Source: Filobasidium wieringae (lineage: Eukaryota > Basidiomycota > Tremellomycetes > Filobasidiales > Filobasidiaceae). From it: a DNA stretch of 64,000 nt. The notes under the pieces were generated by a model, which was given only the letters and a program-made list of their open reading frames with translations, had not been told where the DNA came from and made no database searches. The translations under genes and the position numbers were made by a program. Below are positions 45,018 to 56,401 of this stretch, one piece after another. The first letter of the stretch is position 1. Every line of letters starts with the position of its first letter. The stretch covers positions 248,001 to 312,000 of the forward strand of contig BCIV01000010.1 in assembly GCA_001600055.1 (NCBI GenBank), written 5' to 3'.

Positions 45018-45513
45018 AATTGCTTGTGCTTAGTCGCTTTTGGTTTTTTTCAGGTGTGATTGATTGCGGTGACGATAATGGTCTAGTTCTAAGGCCTGAT
45101 ATGGGTGAAATAAGACAGCAAAGAGGTGCAGAATATACAACAATAGTCATAATTACAAGGAATTACAGGTTGAAAGTGCCCAAGTTCGAAAAGGCGCGGT
45201 CTAAACACGTGAAGCTTCAGCAAATAGAGGGAAGAGGTGGATGTAAAAGTACCACTTGGCCGTACCAGTACCTCCACTTGAGACTCACACTAGCAAGGAA
45301 ACACCAAGCCTTCGACGCTCGTTTGTACCGATCGATCGATCCCCTCCAGCCAGGAATCCCGGTTCCAGCGACAAGCCGGGACTCATCCTCTGTTGGGAAT
45401 CATATAAACACACCCAAAGCTGTTCTCCATCATGCCTGTCATCTTACCTATTGTAGTATCCCATCCCTTCACTTTCCTCCCTCCGTGTCCATTCTCAATA
45501 CACCATTAATACC
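45018..45513. promoter_or_regulatory. Divergent promoter between eIF3i and nitrilase
   Basis: 496 bases between divergent starts. A CACGTG hexamer lies near 45207-45212. No clear TATA element was identified. Confidence 0.45.
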
Positions 45514-46595
45514 ATGAAGATTGCTATCGCCCAAATCACCTCAAAATCCAGTCCTGAACAAAATTTCGAAGGATGCAAGAAGGTGATTTTCTCGCCTCCT
45601 CAATTTTCAATTTGAGTCTTTGTCATTGATACGCTGTCTTTTACGGGATACAGATGTGTAAAAAGGCTGCCAAGGAGGGAGTCGAGTTGATCTGTTTTCC
45701 GGAAAGTACGGATGTCGTTTTCGACGAGGACTACCCTAAGGAGGAGGAAAGGAACAATTACTCTCAATCCCGCCTCAAGAAGTTCGTCGACAACATGTCC
45801 GAGCTTGCGAAAGAGGTAAGTCCCGAACTTTCGCTCATCGATGAAGAGATTTCGGAAGTTCGGATGTTGATCTGTGATCTGTTACAGACCGGATTGTACA
45901 TCTCTTTCGGAGCGCATGTGCCATCGAAAAGCGAGGAGGGAAAATGGTACATGTCTTGTTTGACCATGTCGCCTAAAGGAGAACTCATTCACGACTACAA
46001 CAAAATTCACCCATGTGTCTTAAACCTTCCGGGCCTGGATGTCACCGAGACGGACATGTGTACCTCGGGAGCTTCGGATAACAAGAACATCAAGTTGATT
46101 GATATCACTTCCCGATCAGGGGAGACTTTCAAGTTCGCGTTCGCCATTTGCTACGACGTCCGATACCCTAAATTCTGGCTTGAACTGCGTGACCGACAGG
46201 CAGATGTGGTGGTTCTTCCAACATGCTGGTTCTTCCCCACTCGAGCTCACTGGGAACCTCTCGTAACGACTCGTGCCATCGATAACCAGTTCTATGTCGT
46301 TTGTCCTACTCAGATCGGAAAACACAACGAGTCTAGACCACCAAGCTACGGTTTCAGTATGATACTCGATCCTGCTGGAGAGAAACAAGTGGCTCTAGGA
46401 AAGGTCACGGAAGAAAGCGGAACGATGGATCTATCGGTCCACGACTCTTTCAAAGACAGCATCGACGAGTTCCCAGAGCTCGGGGAGGGTGTTGCTCTGG
46501 GTTACGCAGAGTTAGAGTTGAAGAGGGTTAAAGAGGTCCGAGAGCAACTACCGGTCCGAGATTACGAGAAGGAGGCGTATGGAAATGACTGTTGA
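45514..46595 (+). CDS. Nitrilase-superfamily amidase (NIT1/NIT2-like)
   Basis: Three exons (45514-45582, 45654-45815, 45888-46595) encode 312 residues. It starts MKIAIAQITSKSSPEQNFEG. The Glu-Lys-Cys triad is visible: Glu in 'LICFPESTDVVF', Lys in 'LIHDYNKIHPCV', Cys in 'FAFAICYDVRYPKFW'. 'VVVLPTCWFFPTRAHWEPLV' and 'TRAIDNQFYVVCPTQIG' complete the fold. Closest characterised relatives hydrolyse alpha-keto amides (omega-amidase, NIT2) or deaminated glutathione (NIT1). The 'NKIHP' in place of 'K[TI]HLFD' and the lack of an N-terminal targeting peptide suggest a fungal cytosolic branch; the substrate cannot be read from sequence. Confidence 0.9.
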
Positions 46596-47112
46596 GCCTT
46601 GAGCAAAAGAGGCTGTGGTTTTGCATTGAAAAGCTTCGAGCTTATCGTTATAATAACGCATTGATGTAACTTAGTCTATAGTCATTGTAATTCTGTTGCA
46701 TCGGGTGGACCATTATTGCCCATGTTATGACCTGGCATGACCGAGTTCGGTACATCTCGGAATATGCGATTTGTTGATAACCCTTGCTTAGTGATGCGCG
46801 ATTACGAGATCAAGATCTCGCTCTTCACGAACAGGAACCAACAAAGGGCAAAGGGGGTGACGTTCGTCACAATCATACATTCCGTGGACGTTTATTCACA
46901 TCATCGCCTCTCATCACTACCATCATTGAGAGGTATATCTTGCAATCTATCCTTCTGAAACCTTACACCCTTGATCAATCAAGATCGCCGTCTCGATTTG
47001 CCTAGCTGGACAAGCAGCAAACGCTTAGCCACCGAACATCGGAAATATCGTCCTATATTCAAGTAACGATCATCTTGATTCAGTGATCATATTGAGCTGG
47101 GCTATACAAGAA
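46596..47112. promoter_or_regulatory. Upstream region of the RING-protein gene
   Basis: 517 bases with the nitrilase 3' UTR and the RING gene promoter. Nothing distinctive seen. Confidence 0.4.
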
Positions 47113-49841
47113 ATGGAAGGTTCAAATGCCCACCAGGAAAGAGTACAAACTGGAGGTGCATCTTCTCGATCGGGCGAGGATGTTGACTCGAACGCCGAGT
47201 GTAAGTGGGACTACATGATCTTGTCCACTTGGAGGCGTAAACTGATCGTCATCTTCTTCATAACAGCCATTCCTGTAGAGCTGAATGGATTGGAGAGGGC
47301 TCCGAATTCTACTGAATCATCTACCTCACAATCTATACACCCATTACGAGAACTATTACCCCACCCTCTCCTCTCGCCTGCCCTACCTTCCGCCACAGAT
47401 CCTATAACTTCGAGTCAAAGTCCCGGTTTCGCTCCAAATCACAACAGCTCTTCTTCTTTTTCTACATCATCAATCCTACACCCACTTCTGAACTCGGGAT
47501 TTCCTCCTCTGCATGAAATTAACGAAACATCAGCAACATCTAGTGCAGCCGCTTCAGACCCCTCCAGAAGTGCAGCCCCGCCTGCTGAAAGCTCTACAAA
47601 CCCTGCTCTACCGGGCCAGAATCCGCATCATCATCATCATCACCATCATCATCATCATCGGGTTGAACCGCAAGCTGGACCTACGTACCCGGCACTCACC
47701 AGCATGCTTGCTGGAATGCTGTCCGGCATGCCATCTCCCGGTGTCGCAGACATGGGGGGAGAGGCGTCGAACGGACAGGCTGGGCTGGGACCAGAGCCTA
47801 GAAACCCTTTCATGCCACCTTTCGGATTCGGCATGCTCCCTGGTATGCCTGCACCGATGTTGCATGACTCGCCTGAGATCCTGCCAACTGCCCGACCCAA
47901 TCCTTTAAATCCTTCTAATCCACCCAGCACCACCAATCGCGGTGGTCCACGCTGGCTCGATCCCAGAAACTTTTATCGTCTTGCTCACATCACAAACGCT
48001 ATGCGAGAACAATCGAGACCTCGTGCGGATCCCTCTCGGGCGAAGGAACTGTTGCGAGGGCTAGCCGATCCTGGAACTACTGCTTTGGGACGGTTGATCA
48101 GGCTTTGCACCATTGAAGATATGCAACCGGATTCGACGGGTCAGGGACCGAAATGCGGAATCTGTCTGGAAACCATCACTGATATCTTGACTGCGAGGGA
48201 GGAAGAGAAGGCTCAGCTGGAACAGGAGGGAGGATTGGATACGGAAGATGTACAAATGACGTTGGTAGAGGCGGCTTTGGATGGGAAGAAGCCCGATTTG
48301 GAGCAGTGCGATACGAGTCTGAGGGTGTTCCCTTGCAACCACATCTTCTGTAAGGAGTAAGTTATGCAATTGCTGGGTCCAAGGTCGAGGTTGTTCCCTA
48401 ACGGCCACCCCTATTTGCAGCTGTATCTCACCTTGGCTCGCTTCTCATACTACCTGGTAGGTCACGAAATGACCTTTGGATACGATTAGCTAGCTTATCG
48501 TTGTTCTGGTCCTTCAGCCCGACTTGCCGATTTGACCTTGATCCAAATTCCATCACTTTACGCCGTCCCGTGTCTCGTCAACGTCGTGACACACGATTAC
48601 GACCTCGACCTGAAGGTGGGGATAATACGGCCGCTGTAGCTCCTTATCCTCCCCGCAGAAGGCCTCTCCTGCCCCACAGTATCCCACGACTATCCGTTGC
48701 CGCTCCAGAAACGTTACCTCCTTTACCCGCCAGCCAGACCAACCCCTTAGGCGGAGCATTACCCGATCAAAATCCAGCTGCGGCCTTGCAGCAGCTCTTC
48801 GCTAATATGAATGCCCCTGCCCCTGGTCCTCCCCCTGGCCAAAGCCATATTGAACAAACTATCGACTTGGACCAGCAAAACCAAACAGGAAATGATGCCG
48901 CGCAGCAACGAGATGCTTCGCCCGATCAGAGTGAGGGTACTACTCCTAGTTTATCTGAGAACGGTGCACCGGAACAACATGCTCAAGAGCATTTCACGAT
49001 CGTTTTGATGAATTCATCCAACCCTTTCTCCGCCCCGAACTTGACGCCCCCTGCAAATCCTCAAGAAGCAGCGGACCCCACAACGACTCAAAACACTTCA
49101 ACGCCACCTGCCAATCAACCTGGGTCCATGCAATCCCTAGACAATGGGAACCTGATCATTACATATGGATTCGGCGCTCCGCCGCCGGAATTGCTCGGAG
49201 GCGGTCAGAGTATGCTTTATCGATTCGGACAAAATGTTGCGACGCCAGGGTCCGAGACTGGGCCCGCTCAATCTGCGGTACCAAATATTAACGGACCTGT
49301 TCCATCCGGACAGCCAGGACAGCCTCAGAACCAGGAAGGAGCTGCTCCTGAAGGCGGCCCTGAACCTGCGTTACCTTCCCGCATGCTACCTCCCATCATG
49401 TTCTTCACTCGTAACTCTGGCATGGGTATGGGGATGATGCAACCAGAGGAAGTGGACTACGTCCGTGGAAAAACGGTGTGGACTGCTCCGGCGGCTAAAC
49501 AGACGCTGGATGAGTGGATACGATCCCGTGAGAAAGCCCTCGGAATTGTTTGCGATGATCCTCATTGCAACCACTTGGGACCGACTGAAAATGAACAGTT
49601 GGAGGATATGTCCTTTAAGATCAAGACTTTTGGGCAGCACGATGACGTTTGTGAACACACTTATCACTTTTCGTGCCTCCGAGAATCGAACGGAATTACT
49701 GGCTGGTATCATGCTTTGGACCCAGCTGGAAAGAGAGCGGTTCTGAGGTGTCCTACATGCAGAGCTTATGGGTGGATTGATGTACCTGAGAAAGAATGGA
49801 ACGTTCATGGGGTACAGAGCTCGGTTGTTGCTTCTGCTTAG
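47113..49841 (+). CDS. RING-H2 protein with expanded RING loop, His tract and second C-terminal RING-like cluster
   Basis: Four exons (47113-47200, 47267-48356, 48421-48456, 48518-49841) give 845 residues. The N-terminal 300 residues are Pro/Ser/Asn-rich with a run of about a dozen His near 47627-47660. The RING starts 'GPKCGICLETITDIL' and, after a 56-residue acidic loop, continues 'FPCNHIFCKDCISPWLASHT' and 'TCPTCRFDLDP'. The second half is disordered, Pro/Gln/Asn-rich, until 'LGIVCDDPHCNHLG', 'VCEHTYHFSCLRES' and 'LRCPTCRAYGWIDV', a second Cys/His cluster of RING-variant type. It is probably an E3 ubiquitin ligase, partners unknown. The 36-nt third exon carries the core of the RING. I recognise no named orthologue. 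Confidence 0.8.
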
Positions 49842-50183
49842 ACAGTTCACGATTGAGCGGAAGAGGATGGAGCGATGAGAACGAATCTGACGACCTTAGC
49901 GATTGAACGACCATTTGATCGAACATTGTACCAAGACGATCGTTATGGACCGTCATATATATATTGTAGCATATAACGAGCACATTAGAATCAGCCTGAA
50001 ACTGGTGATGCACAAGATTGCAAGTCAAATACCCGAGACCCGAAGCGCTGGTGTACGTAAGCGCGTCTTGAACAACTTGGAACCGCTCGACCCAAATGTG
50101 AACGATATAATCACCAGGTGAATCGTACCGGTAATCGTTTCTTAACCAAACCTCAGCCTTTAACGATCATACCCTCGTACACT
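49842..50183. promoter_or_regulatory. Gap between the RING gene and ETF-beta
   Basis: 342 bases; 3' UTR of the RING gene and promoter of ETF-beta. An AT-rich 'tcatatatatattgtagcatata' stretch lies near 49953-49975. Confidence 0.45.
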
Positions 50184-51454
50184 ATGCGCCCTTCTCAAAC
50201 GTCTCTTGTCAACATCCTTGTTCCGGTAAAGAGGGCTATCGATTATGCTGTAAAAATCAGGATTGCCAAAGATGGCAAAGGGGTAGACACTACGGTCAAG
50301 CATTCCATGGTAAGTTGGATCGATGTAATTGCATGGCATAGTATTAGCTAAAGACCGTTTACCTCTTAGAATCCTTTCGATGAAATCGGTCAGTTTGTTC
50401 GGCGATTGACATTATGTCTTGTTGTATTTACTAAAGCTTTATATTTTCGATGCATTAGCCGTCGAGGAGGCCATCCGACTTAAGGAGAAGACCAAGGCCG
50501 TTAGCTCCATCATTGCTTTATCCATCGGACCTTCAAAGAATGTAGAGACTCTTCGAACTGCTCTCGCCATGGGAGCCGACTCTGCGATCCATATTGTCAC
50601 CCCAGAGCTTCCTGCTCCCTCAGCCAACCCTGAGCCGATTAGTGTTGCCGCTGCGATCAAAGCCGTAGTCGAGCGATCTAAGGGTTCTGGAGACAAGGCT
50701 ATCGACCTTATCATCATGGGTAAACAAGCCATCGACGATGACTCCGGTAGTACTGGGGGTATGCTCGCCGGCATGCTCGGCTGGGGTCAAGGAACGTTTG
50801 CGAGTAAACTCACCGTCGACAAGGCGTCTGGCAAGGTAGAGGTAACGAGAGAGATTGACGGAGGTTTGGCAAAGTTCGAGGGAAAGCTGCCTATGATTGT
50901 GACCACGGATCTGAGGTGAGTAGTACGAGTCTTGCCGGGTGCTACACCATCAAGCTGATCGAGCCCTCAAATACTGTTCCATAGATTGAATGGTAAGCGT
51001 TCTTGATCGTATACGCTTCCAGTCAGAATACGAAAACTGATATGTGCGTTTTCTTGCGCAAAACAGAGCCTCGTTACGCTTCATTGGTGAGTCTTCAGCT
51101 TACAGCCGCTTTATCACAACAGGAATTGATGGAGTCTCTTATCGTCTGCAGCCTAACATTATGAAGGCTAAGAAGAAGAAGATTGAGAGCTTGAAACCTG
51201 AAGATCTTGGGTTGGACTTGGTGAGTCGGGTCCTTTAATACACCAATTCATTTTGGCTGACAGGGTGGCTGCCGACTGCAGGGTCCTCGAATGGAAGTAG
51301 TGAGCGTTTCCGAGCCCCCCAAGAGGACCGGAGGTGGCAAGGTGAGTTGGCGACAGCAGCGTCCATTTAGAGCAGAGCTAATGATGGCCAATCTCATCAG
51401 GTCGAGAGCGTCGATGAACTTGTCTCCAAGCTAAAAGAAGGTGGTCTCGTGTAA
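50184..51454 (+). CDS. CIR1: Electron transfer flavoprotein beta subunit
   Basis: Eight exons (50184-50309, 50370-50388, 50459-50915, 50985-50992, 51068-51087, 51152-51220, 51282-51341, 51401-51454) sum to 270 residues. '[19 protein letters not shown]' opens the domain, '[17 protein letters not shown]' is the ETF signature, '[20 protein letters not shown]' is the AMP-binding loop, 'MVTTDLRLNEPRYASLPNIM' followed by '[10 protein letters not shown]' is the ETF-beta recognition loop. In mitochondria it passes electrons from acyl-CoA and other dehydrogenases to ETF-QO. The presequence is very short (MRPSQTSL), as usual for this subunit. Exon 4 is an 8-nt microexon that must be included to give 'LRLNEPRY'. 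Exons 2 and 5 are 19 and 20 nt. Confidence 0.95.
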
Positions 51455-51533
51455 ACCGCAAATAGCTAATGCAAATGTCATAATGTTCACAAGCAAATCC
51501 TGGTATCATGTAGCTAGCTGACAACGGAAGTTT

Positions 51534-54500
51534 CTAATCACTACCATCAGTCATATGCGCATCTTCTTCTTCTGATTCATCGTCGCTCCGAGCCTGACCC
51601 CTTCTGCCGCTACGGCCAGCCTTGATCTTCCCGACCTTCAGTTTCAATTTAGGTCCCCCAGAAGGCTGAGGCGTAGCGGGTTTGCTGTCCTGCAGTGAAT
51701 TTCCACCGGATAGGTTGAGCTCCCTCACCTTGTCCTGGTATGCCTTCTGAAATACGGCTTCGAGATTGTTTGCCAACTCAAAGATTGGGGAACCGTCGAC
51801 ATTATAGATACGCGCATTCTTCCAGATTTGCATCACATCTCGCTCGAACGATTCCATATCTCGATATAGGGATCGCGTGACGTTGGTCTGAACTTTCTTC
51901 AACCACATGGGCATTTTGATCATGTCATAGTAGCCGGGAACGTCCTGAATGGCGTTCAGAATTAAGTTGACGGTTACTAGTGCAAATCAGGTACCACCAA
52001 ACTAACCTTTGGAACTTTGTCGACGAATACGATCGCGTCTGGGATCGCGAGTATCTGCTGGAGTACACTGGTTTGCATCGCTTTGTACAGCTTAAGGACA
52101 ACGGGATCAGGCTGTCAAGAGGAATTTACTTAGTTCTGTGTACCTAGTTGTGCAAGCTTCCACGCGAACCACTCACCCCTGCACGCGGCTCGTCTTCTGA
52201 AGGATCGACAGATCCCCTTCTGCGTCGTTTACGAGGTTGATCATCGCTCATAAGAGATGCGGTATCGTCGAGATCGTTCGCGGCGAGGTTACGTTTCGCA
52301 CCTCTACCTTTCCTCTTGCTGTCTTGAGGAGCTGGCGTTCCAGTAGCAGACTCTTCCTCCTTGGCAGCCTTCATACTGCCACGCCTCCGCTTAGCTCTTC
52401 GCTCTCCCGCATCGTAATCGTTGTCATCCTCATCTTCATCTTCGTCTCCACCGAAGAGGTCTGTATCGTTGAATTCATCATTGTAGTTGATCTGCACCTT
52501 CTTACGCTGACCTCGGCCGGCGATCAAGTCGGCTTCCTGTTGAAGCTTCAATTCGTCAACTGGCTCGTATTTGCGCGTGTACGGCTCGGGAAGTTCGTCC
52601 AACTGTATTAACCGAGGTGGTGCACCAGTAGCGCGCTCCTCGGCTTTGCGATCCTCATCCATTTGAGCAAACAGCGCTCGCTCTTCGTCACCTCGAGCAA
52701 GAATATCGTTCAAGGTATCTTCATCAGGCTCTGCATCTTCCTCATCGTCTTCGTTCTCCCGCTCGAGTAAGGAACGCTAATTTTAGATAGATCAATCAGC
52801 AAGACGATCAATGCACGAGAAAGGTTTCAATAAGCCTCACTAAGAAGTTTTCTCGCTCCTCGGCACTTGTGTGACCATCGAACTTTCCTGCTTGAATGAT
52901 TTGACCATCTAAAGCCAACTTCCGCTTGGCGACCTCGATGATTCCTTCTTCGACTGTACCCGAAGTCACCAATCGGAACACCCGAACCTCCTTCTTCTGT
53001 CCGATACGATGGGCACTAAAAGCGGCAAGCAACGGATGTCAATGATGAATGAGAATCAGATTCTCCTCATATTTGAGCTTACCGATCCTGGGCTTGCAGA
53101 TCAGCATGGGGATTGTAATCAGAATCGAAGCTAGAAATATAATATAAAGTTAGTACGAGGAACGGGTCGGTGTCTTGCGCTGGACTGACATGATGACAGT
53201 ATCGGAAGATTGCAAGTTCAAACCCAAACCTCCTGCTCTTGTGGAAAGAAGGAAAACCTTGTAGGGCGACTCAGGGTTATTGAATGTAGACAATAGCTCT
53301 TGGCGGACGTCTGCTTTGGTGTGACCATCCAGTCGACAGAACTGAACTCCTCGTAAATGCAGGAAATCCTCCATGATGTCCATGATTGCTGTCCATTGAA
53401 AGAAAATCAAGATCTGTCCCGGAAACATTGTCAGCTAAAATCACTCCGATAATCCATCACTCAAACTGACTTTGTGACCGGTTCGAATGAGTTTGGGCAG
53501 AATTCTGTCCAACAACTCGAACTTTCCGGAAGCTCTCCAAACTTTGTCTGATGGCCCGTTGTTCTGACTGGCTTTCCAGTCTATGTCTGCCTCTGTGCTC
53601 TCGAACACGAAAGGATGCTGGCAGATCTTTCGTAGCTGAATGACCATGTTCTGCAAAGCTGTTGCAGCCTTTCCTCCCCTGGGGTACGCGACATTAACAA
53701 ATCAGCGAGATGTAAAGTCGCTCATTTCAGTAAATGGTCTTACTGCGCAGCCGAGTTGTCTCGAATCAACTTCCCGAAATCCTTCATATGCCTATATAAG
53801 ACCGTCTGAAGAGCGCTCATCTTGATCTTGATAATCTTTTCCGTCTTGTCAGGTAACTCCGATTCGACATCCTTCTTCAAACGACGCAACAGGAAAGGTC
53901 GTAAAACCTTGTGCAAACCTTTAACGACCAAGAGTTTCTCCTCTTCCGTCATTTCAGCAGTCTCCGAACCAGTTCCGGCGAATGGAGCATTGAACCATTC
54001 GTCGAAGGATTTAGCAGAGTTGAATACCTTTGGCAGCACGAAGTTCAACAACGCCCACAGTTCTGGGATGTTGTTCTATTAAGGGCGATCTGTTAGCATT
54101 GACTCAAATTTAGGGGGCACCAACAAACATACTTGTAGAGGAGTTCCCGTCAAGATAATCCTGAACTTTGTCGAATACTTCTCGTTCAACGTCTTAGCAA
54201 GCTTACTTTGTGCGTTCTTCATTCGGTGACCTTCATCGATGATCATGTGATGCCATCTAATTCGACCAAGAGAGTTGGCCTCCTTGATGACGTATTCGTA
54301 GGTAGTAAGAAGAACTTGGAAATCGACCCGTTTCACTTGATCTGCCAGAGCCTTTCGACTCTGCTTGTCTCCCTTCAAGATCAAGACTTTGACACCTGGA
54401 GCCCACAGTTTAAACTCGGACGTCCAGTTGGTAAGAGTGGATAGAGGTACCAGCACGAGGTAAGGCCCGTTCTCTTGCTTCTTCTCGATCAAGTAAGTGA

Positions 54501-56401
54501 TCAACGAGATGGTTTGAATAGTTTTACCGAGACCCTGAAAAAAAAGGGCAAAGGTCAGTGCATCTGCTTAAGAGATGACCAAAACGTGGTGGTACTCACC
54601 ATCTCGTCCGCCAAGATACCGTTCAACTTGTTGTTGTACAAACTGACCATCCATTCCAATCCAGCAACCTGATACACCTTGAGGGTTCCACCAACAAGCA
54701 GATCGGCCTGCTTTGTAACGGTCTCTTTAATCATATGAGTCATCGCCAGATAATCTCCCTTTGTATCGTCCGCCCCTCCTGCTGAACCATCCACTGGAAG
54801 ATCCATATTTCTATTCCTCGGCTGACCACCGGTCTTGACGTCTTCCTGTTGCAGCCTGACTTGATTCGCCAACGAGTCGAGATATGCGTCGGTCCGCTTG
54901 AGCAAATGAGTGATCCTAGTATCTTTCGCTTGATCGATAAGCGCTCGATAACTATCCTCATCATCGTTCTTCAAAGCCTTCAAACGTTCCTTTGCCAATT
55001 TCTCCAACCTCTTCTGCTCCTCCCGTTCAGTGTCTTTGTGCATCCTCATGACGGCCAGTCCCAATCGTTTGGATTTCTCATTGGAACGTCTAGCCGTTTC
55101 AGCCAAAGCGATCCCATGATCACAGATCCCCTTGACATATTGCAGGTGCTTATCCTTACTCTGCCTTTCCCTCTCCAACCTCTGCCTCTTCTCCGCGTCC
55201 TCTGTCTCCTTGGCGCTTCGAAGAGTAAACGTACGCATCCTCCGGAAGTCCGTGCGCTCACTTGGGAGTCGAGTAGCAGCATTGACATCCCTCAACATGT
55301 CCTCCCTCAAAAGCTTCTGCTTATCCCTCAATCGTAAACCTCTCAATTCAATAGCTGCCCGGATCTGAGCAGAAGATTTCAACTCCATCGGTTTACTCGA
55401 ATCGTCCGTTAAGCCTGGTACGGGTTTCGCTCCATGGATGGATCCTCCGGTGATCAACATCTCCTCTAATTCCCTTTGGCGCCAGTTCATCCTTCCCTGA
55501 ATATACCTCTCGTGCTCTTCTACCAGGAGATAAGGATCCAGACCTTTCGGCATCACAGACGGGACGAGTAGACGTTGGAACTTTGTCGCGGCGAAAGGAA
55601 CATCCGTAGCAGGTCTGTCCAGATAGAGTAGAGGTTCCATAGCCAGAGAGTTGAAGGGGTAGATCGAAGAAGATTCGTCATATTCCAAAGCGTGCGGTCT
55701 TTCTCCTCTCGGGATAGCCACCTTTCCTTGAGTAGCCGAACTCGACTGTCCGTTCTGTTTGTCCGCTTCGATCAAAGCTCCCACAGTCTTATCGACCACC
55801 TGAGCTTGGATCCCCTCAGGAGTCGCGACGGAAGAAGGTTCACCCATGATGGCCTGTTGGATATGAGGAGGTAGAGGCATGTTTCTGCCTAGTTGTTTGA
55901 AAGCGTGAACTTGCGTACGAAGCTGAGCGAGTTGGGCAGGAGTCATGTTCATCTGAGGAGTCGAGGTGGCAGTAGGCTGAGACTGAGTTGCAGGAGCAGG
56001 AGCGGGAGGGCGAGCGGAGTTGGTCGAAGCGGCATTTCCATTTGGGAAATGTTGTCTAAGCATAGCGGTGTAAGCATCTTAGATCAACATCGACAACGGA
56101 TAGGGTATACCACTTACTGAACCAGACGTAAGACAGTCATCAAGCTTTGTAAATCTGCACTCGTTTCCTCTGTCCATCCAGCTTTTTTGAGTTGTTGAGC
56201 TTTCTTTAGAGCAGAGAAATGGATCAAGTCAACCATGGTTCCACACGTTCACACATCCCTTTTGATCAAGCTTACTGTCAAGATAGTATTGAACTTGTTA
56301 CGGTCCATAGTCCTAATAATTTGCTGCTTAGCAGCGGGTGACATTACCGGGCGTTGAGCCTGGTACTGCCCCATAAGAGGTTGAACGACATTCTCATCCA
56401 T
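51534..56401 (-). CDS. SNF2/STH1-type chromatin-remodelling ATPase
   Basis: Many-exon minus-strand gene, roughly 1,400 residues. N-terminal '[18 protein letters not shown]' with a Gln/Pro-rich region; an HSA domain at ~420-520 ('[20 protein letters not shown]', '[19 protein letters not shown]'). The ATPase lobe 1 has '[20 protein letters not shown]', Walker A '[11 protein letters not shown]', '[11 protein letters not shown]' (DEGH box) and '[10 protein letters not shown]'; lobe 2 has '[18 protein letters not shown]', '[20 protein letters not shown]' and '[16 protein letters not shown]'. A SnAC-like acidic region precedes a C-terminal bromodomain ('[12 protein letters not shown]', Asn in '[10 protein letters not shown]'). 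It is the motor of SWI/SNF or RSC; which one cannot be settled from this window. The start is chosen as the first ATG upstream of the reconstructed N-terminal exons. Two chromatin genes (DOT1, BDF1) lie in the same window. Confidence 0.9.

Noticed and set aside
47627..47665. CAT-repeat tract as a non-coding microsatellite
   Set aside because: It lies in frame within the RING-protein exon and encodes a poly-His run, so it is annotated as part of that protein.
19578..56401. A chromatin-gene cluster (DOT1, BET, SNF2) as a functional unit
   Set aside because: The three genes are 7-20 kb apart, on different strands, with unrelated housekeeping genes between them; no evidence of co-regulation.
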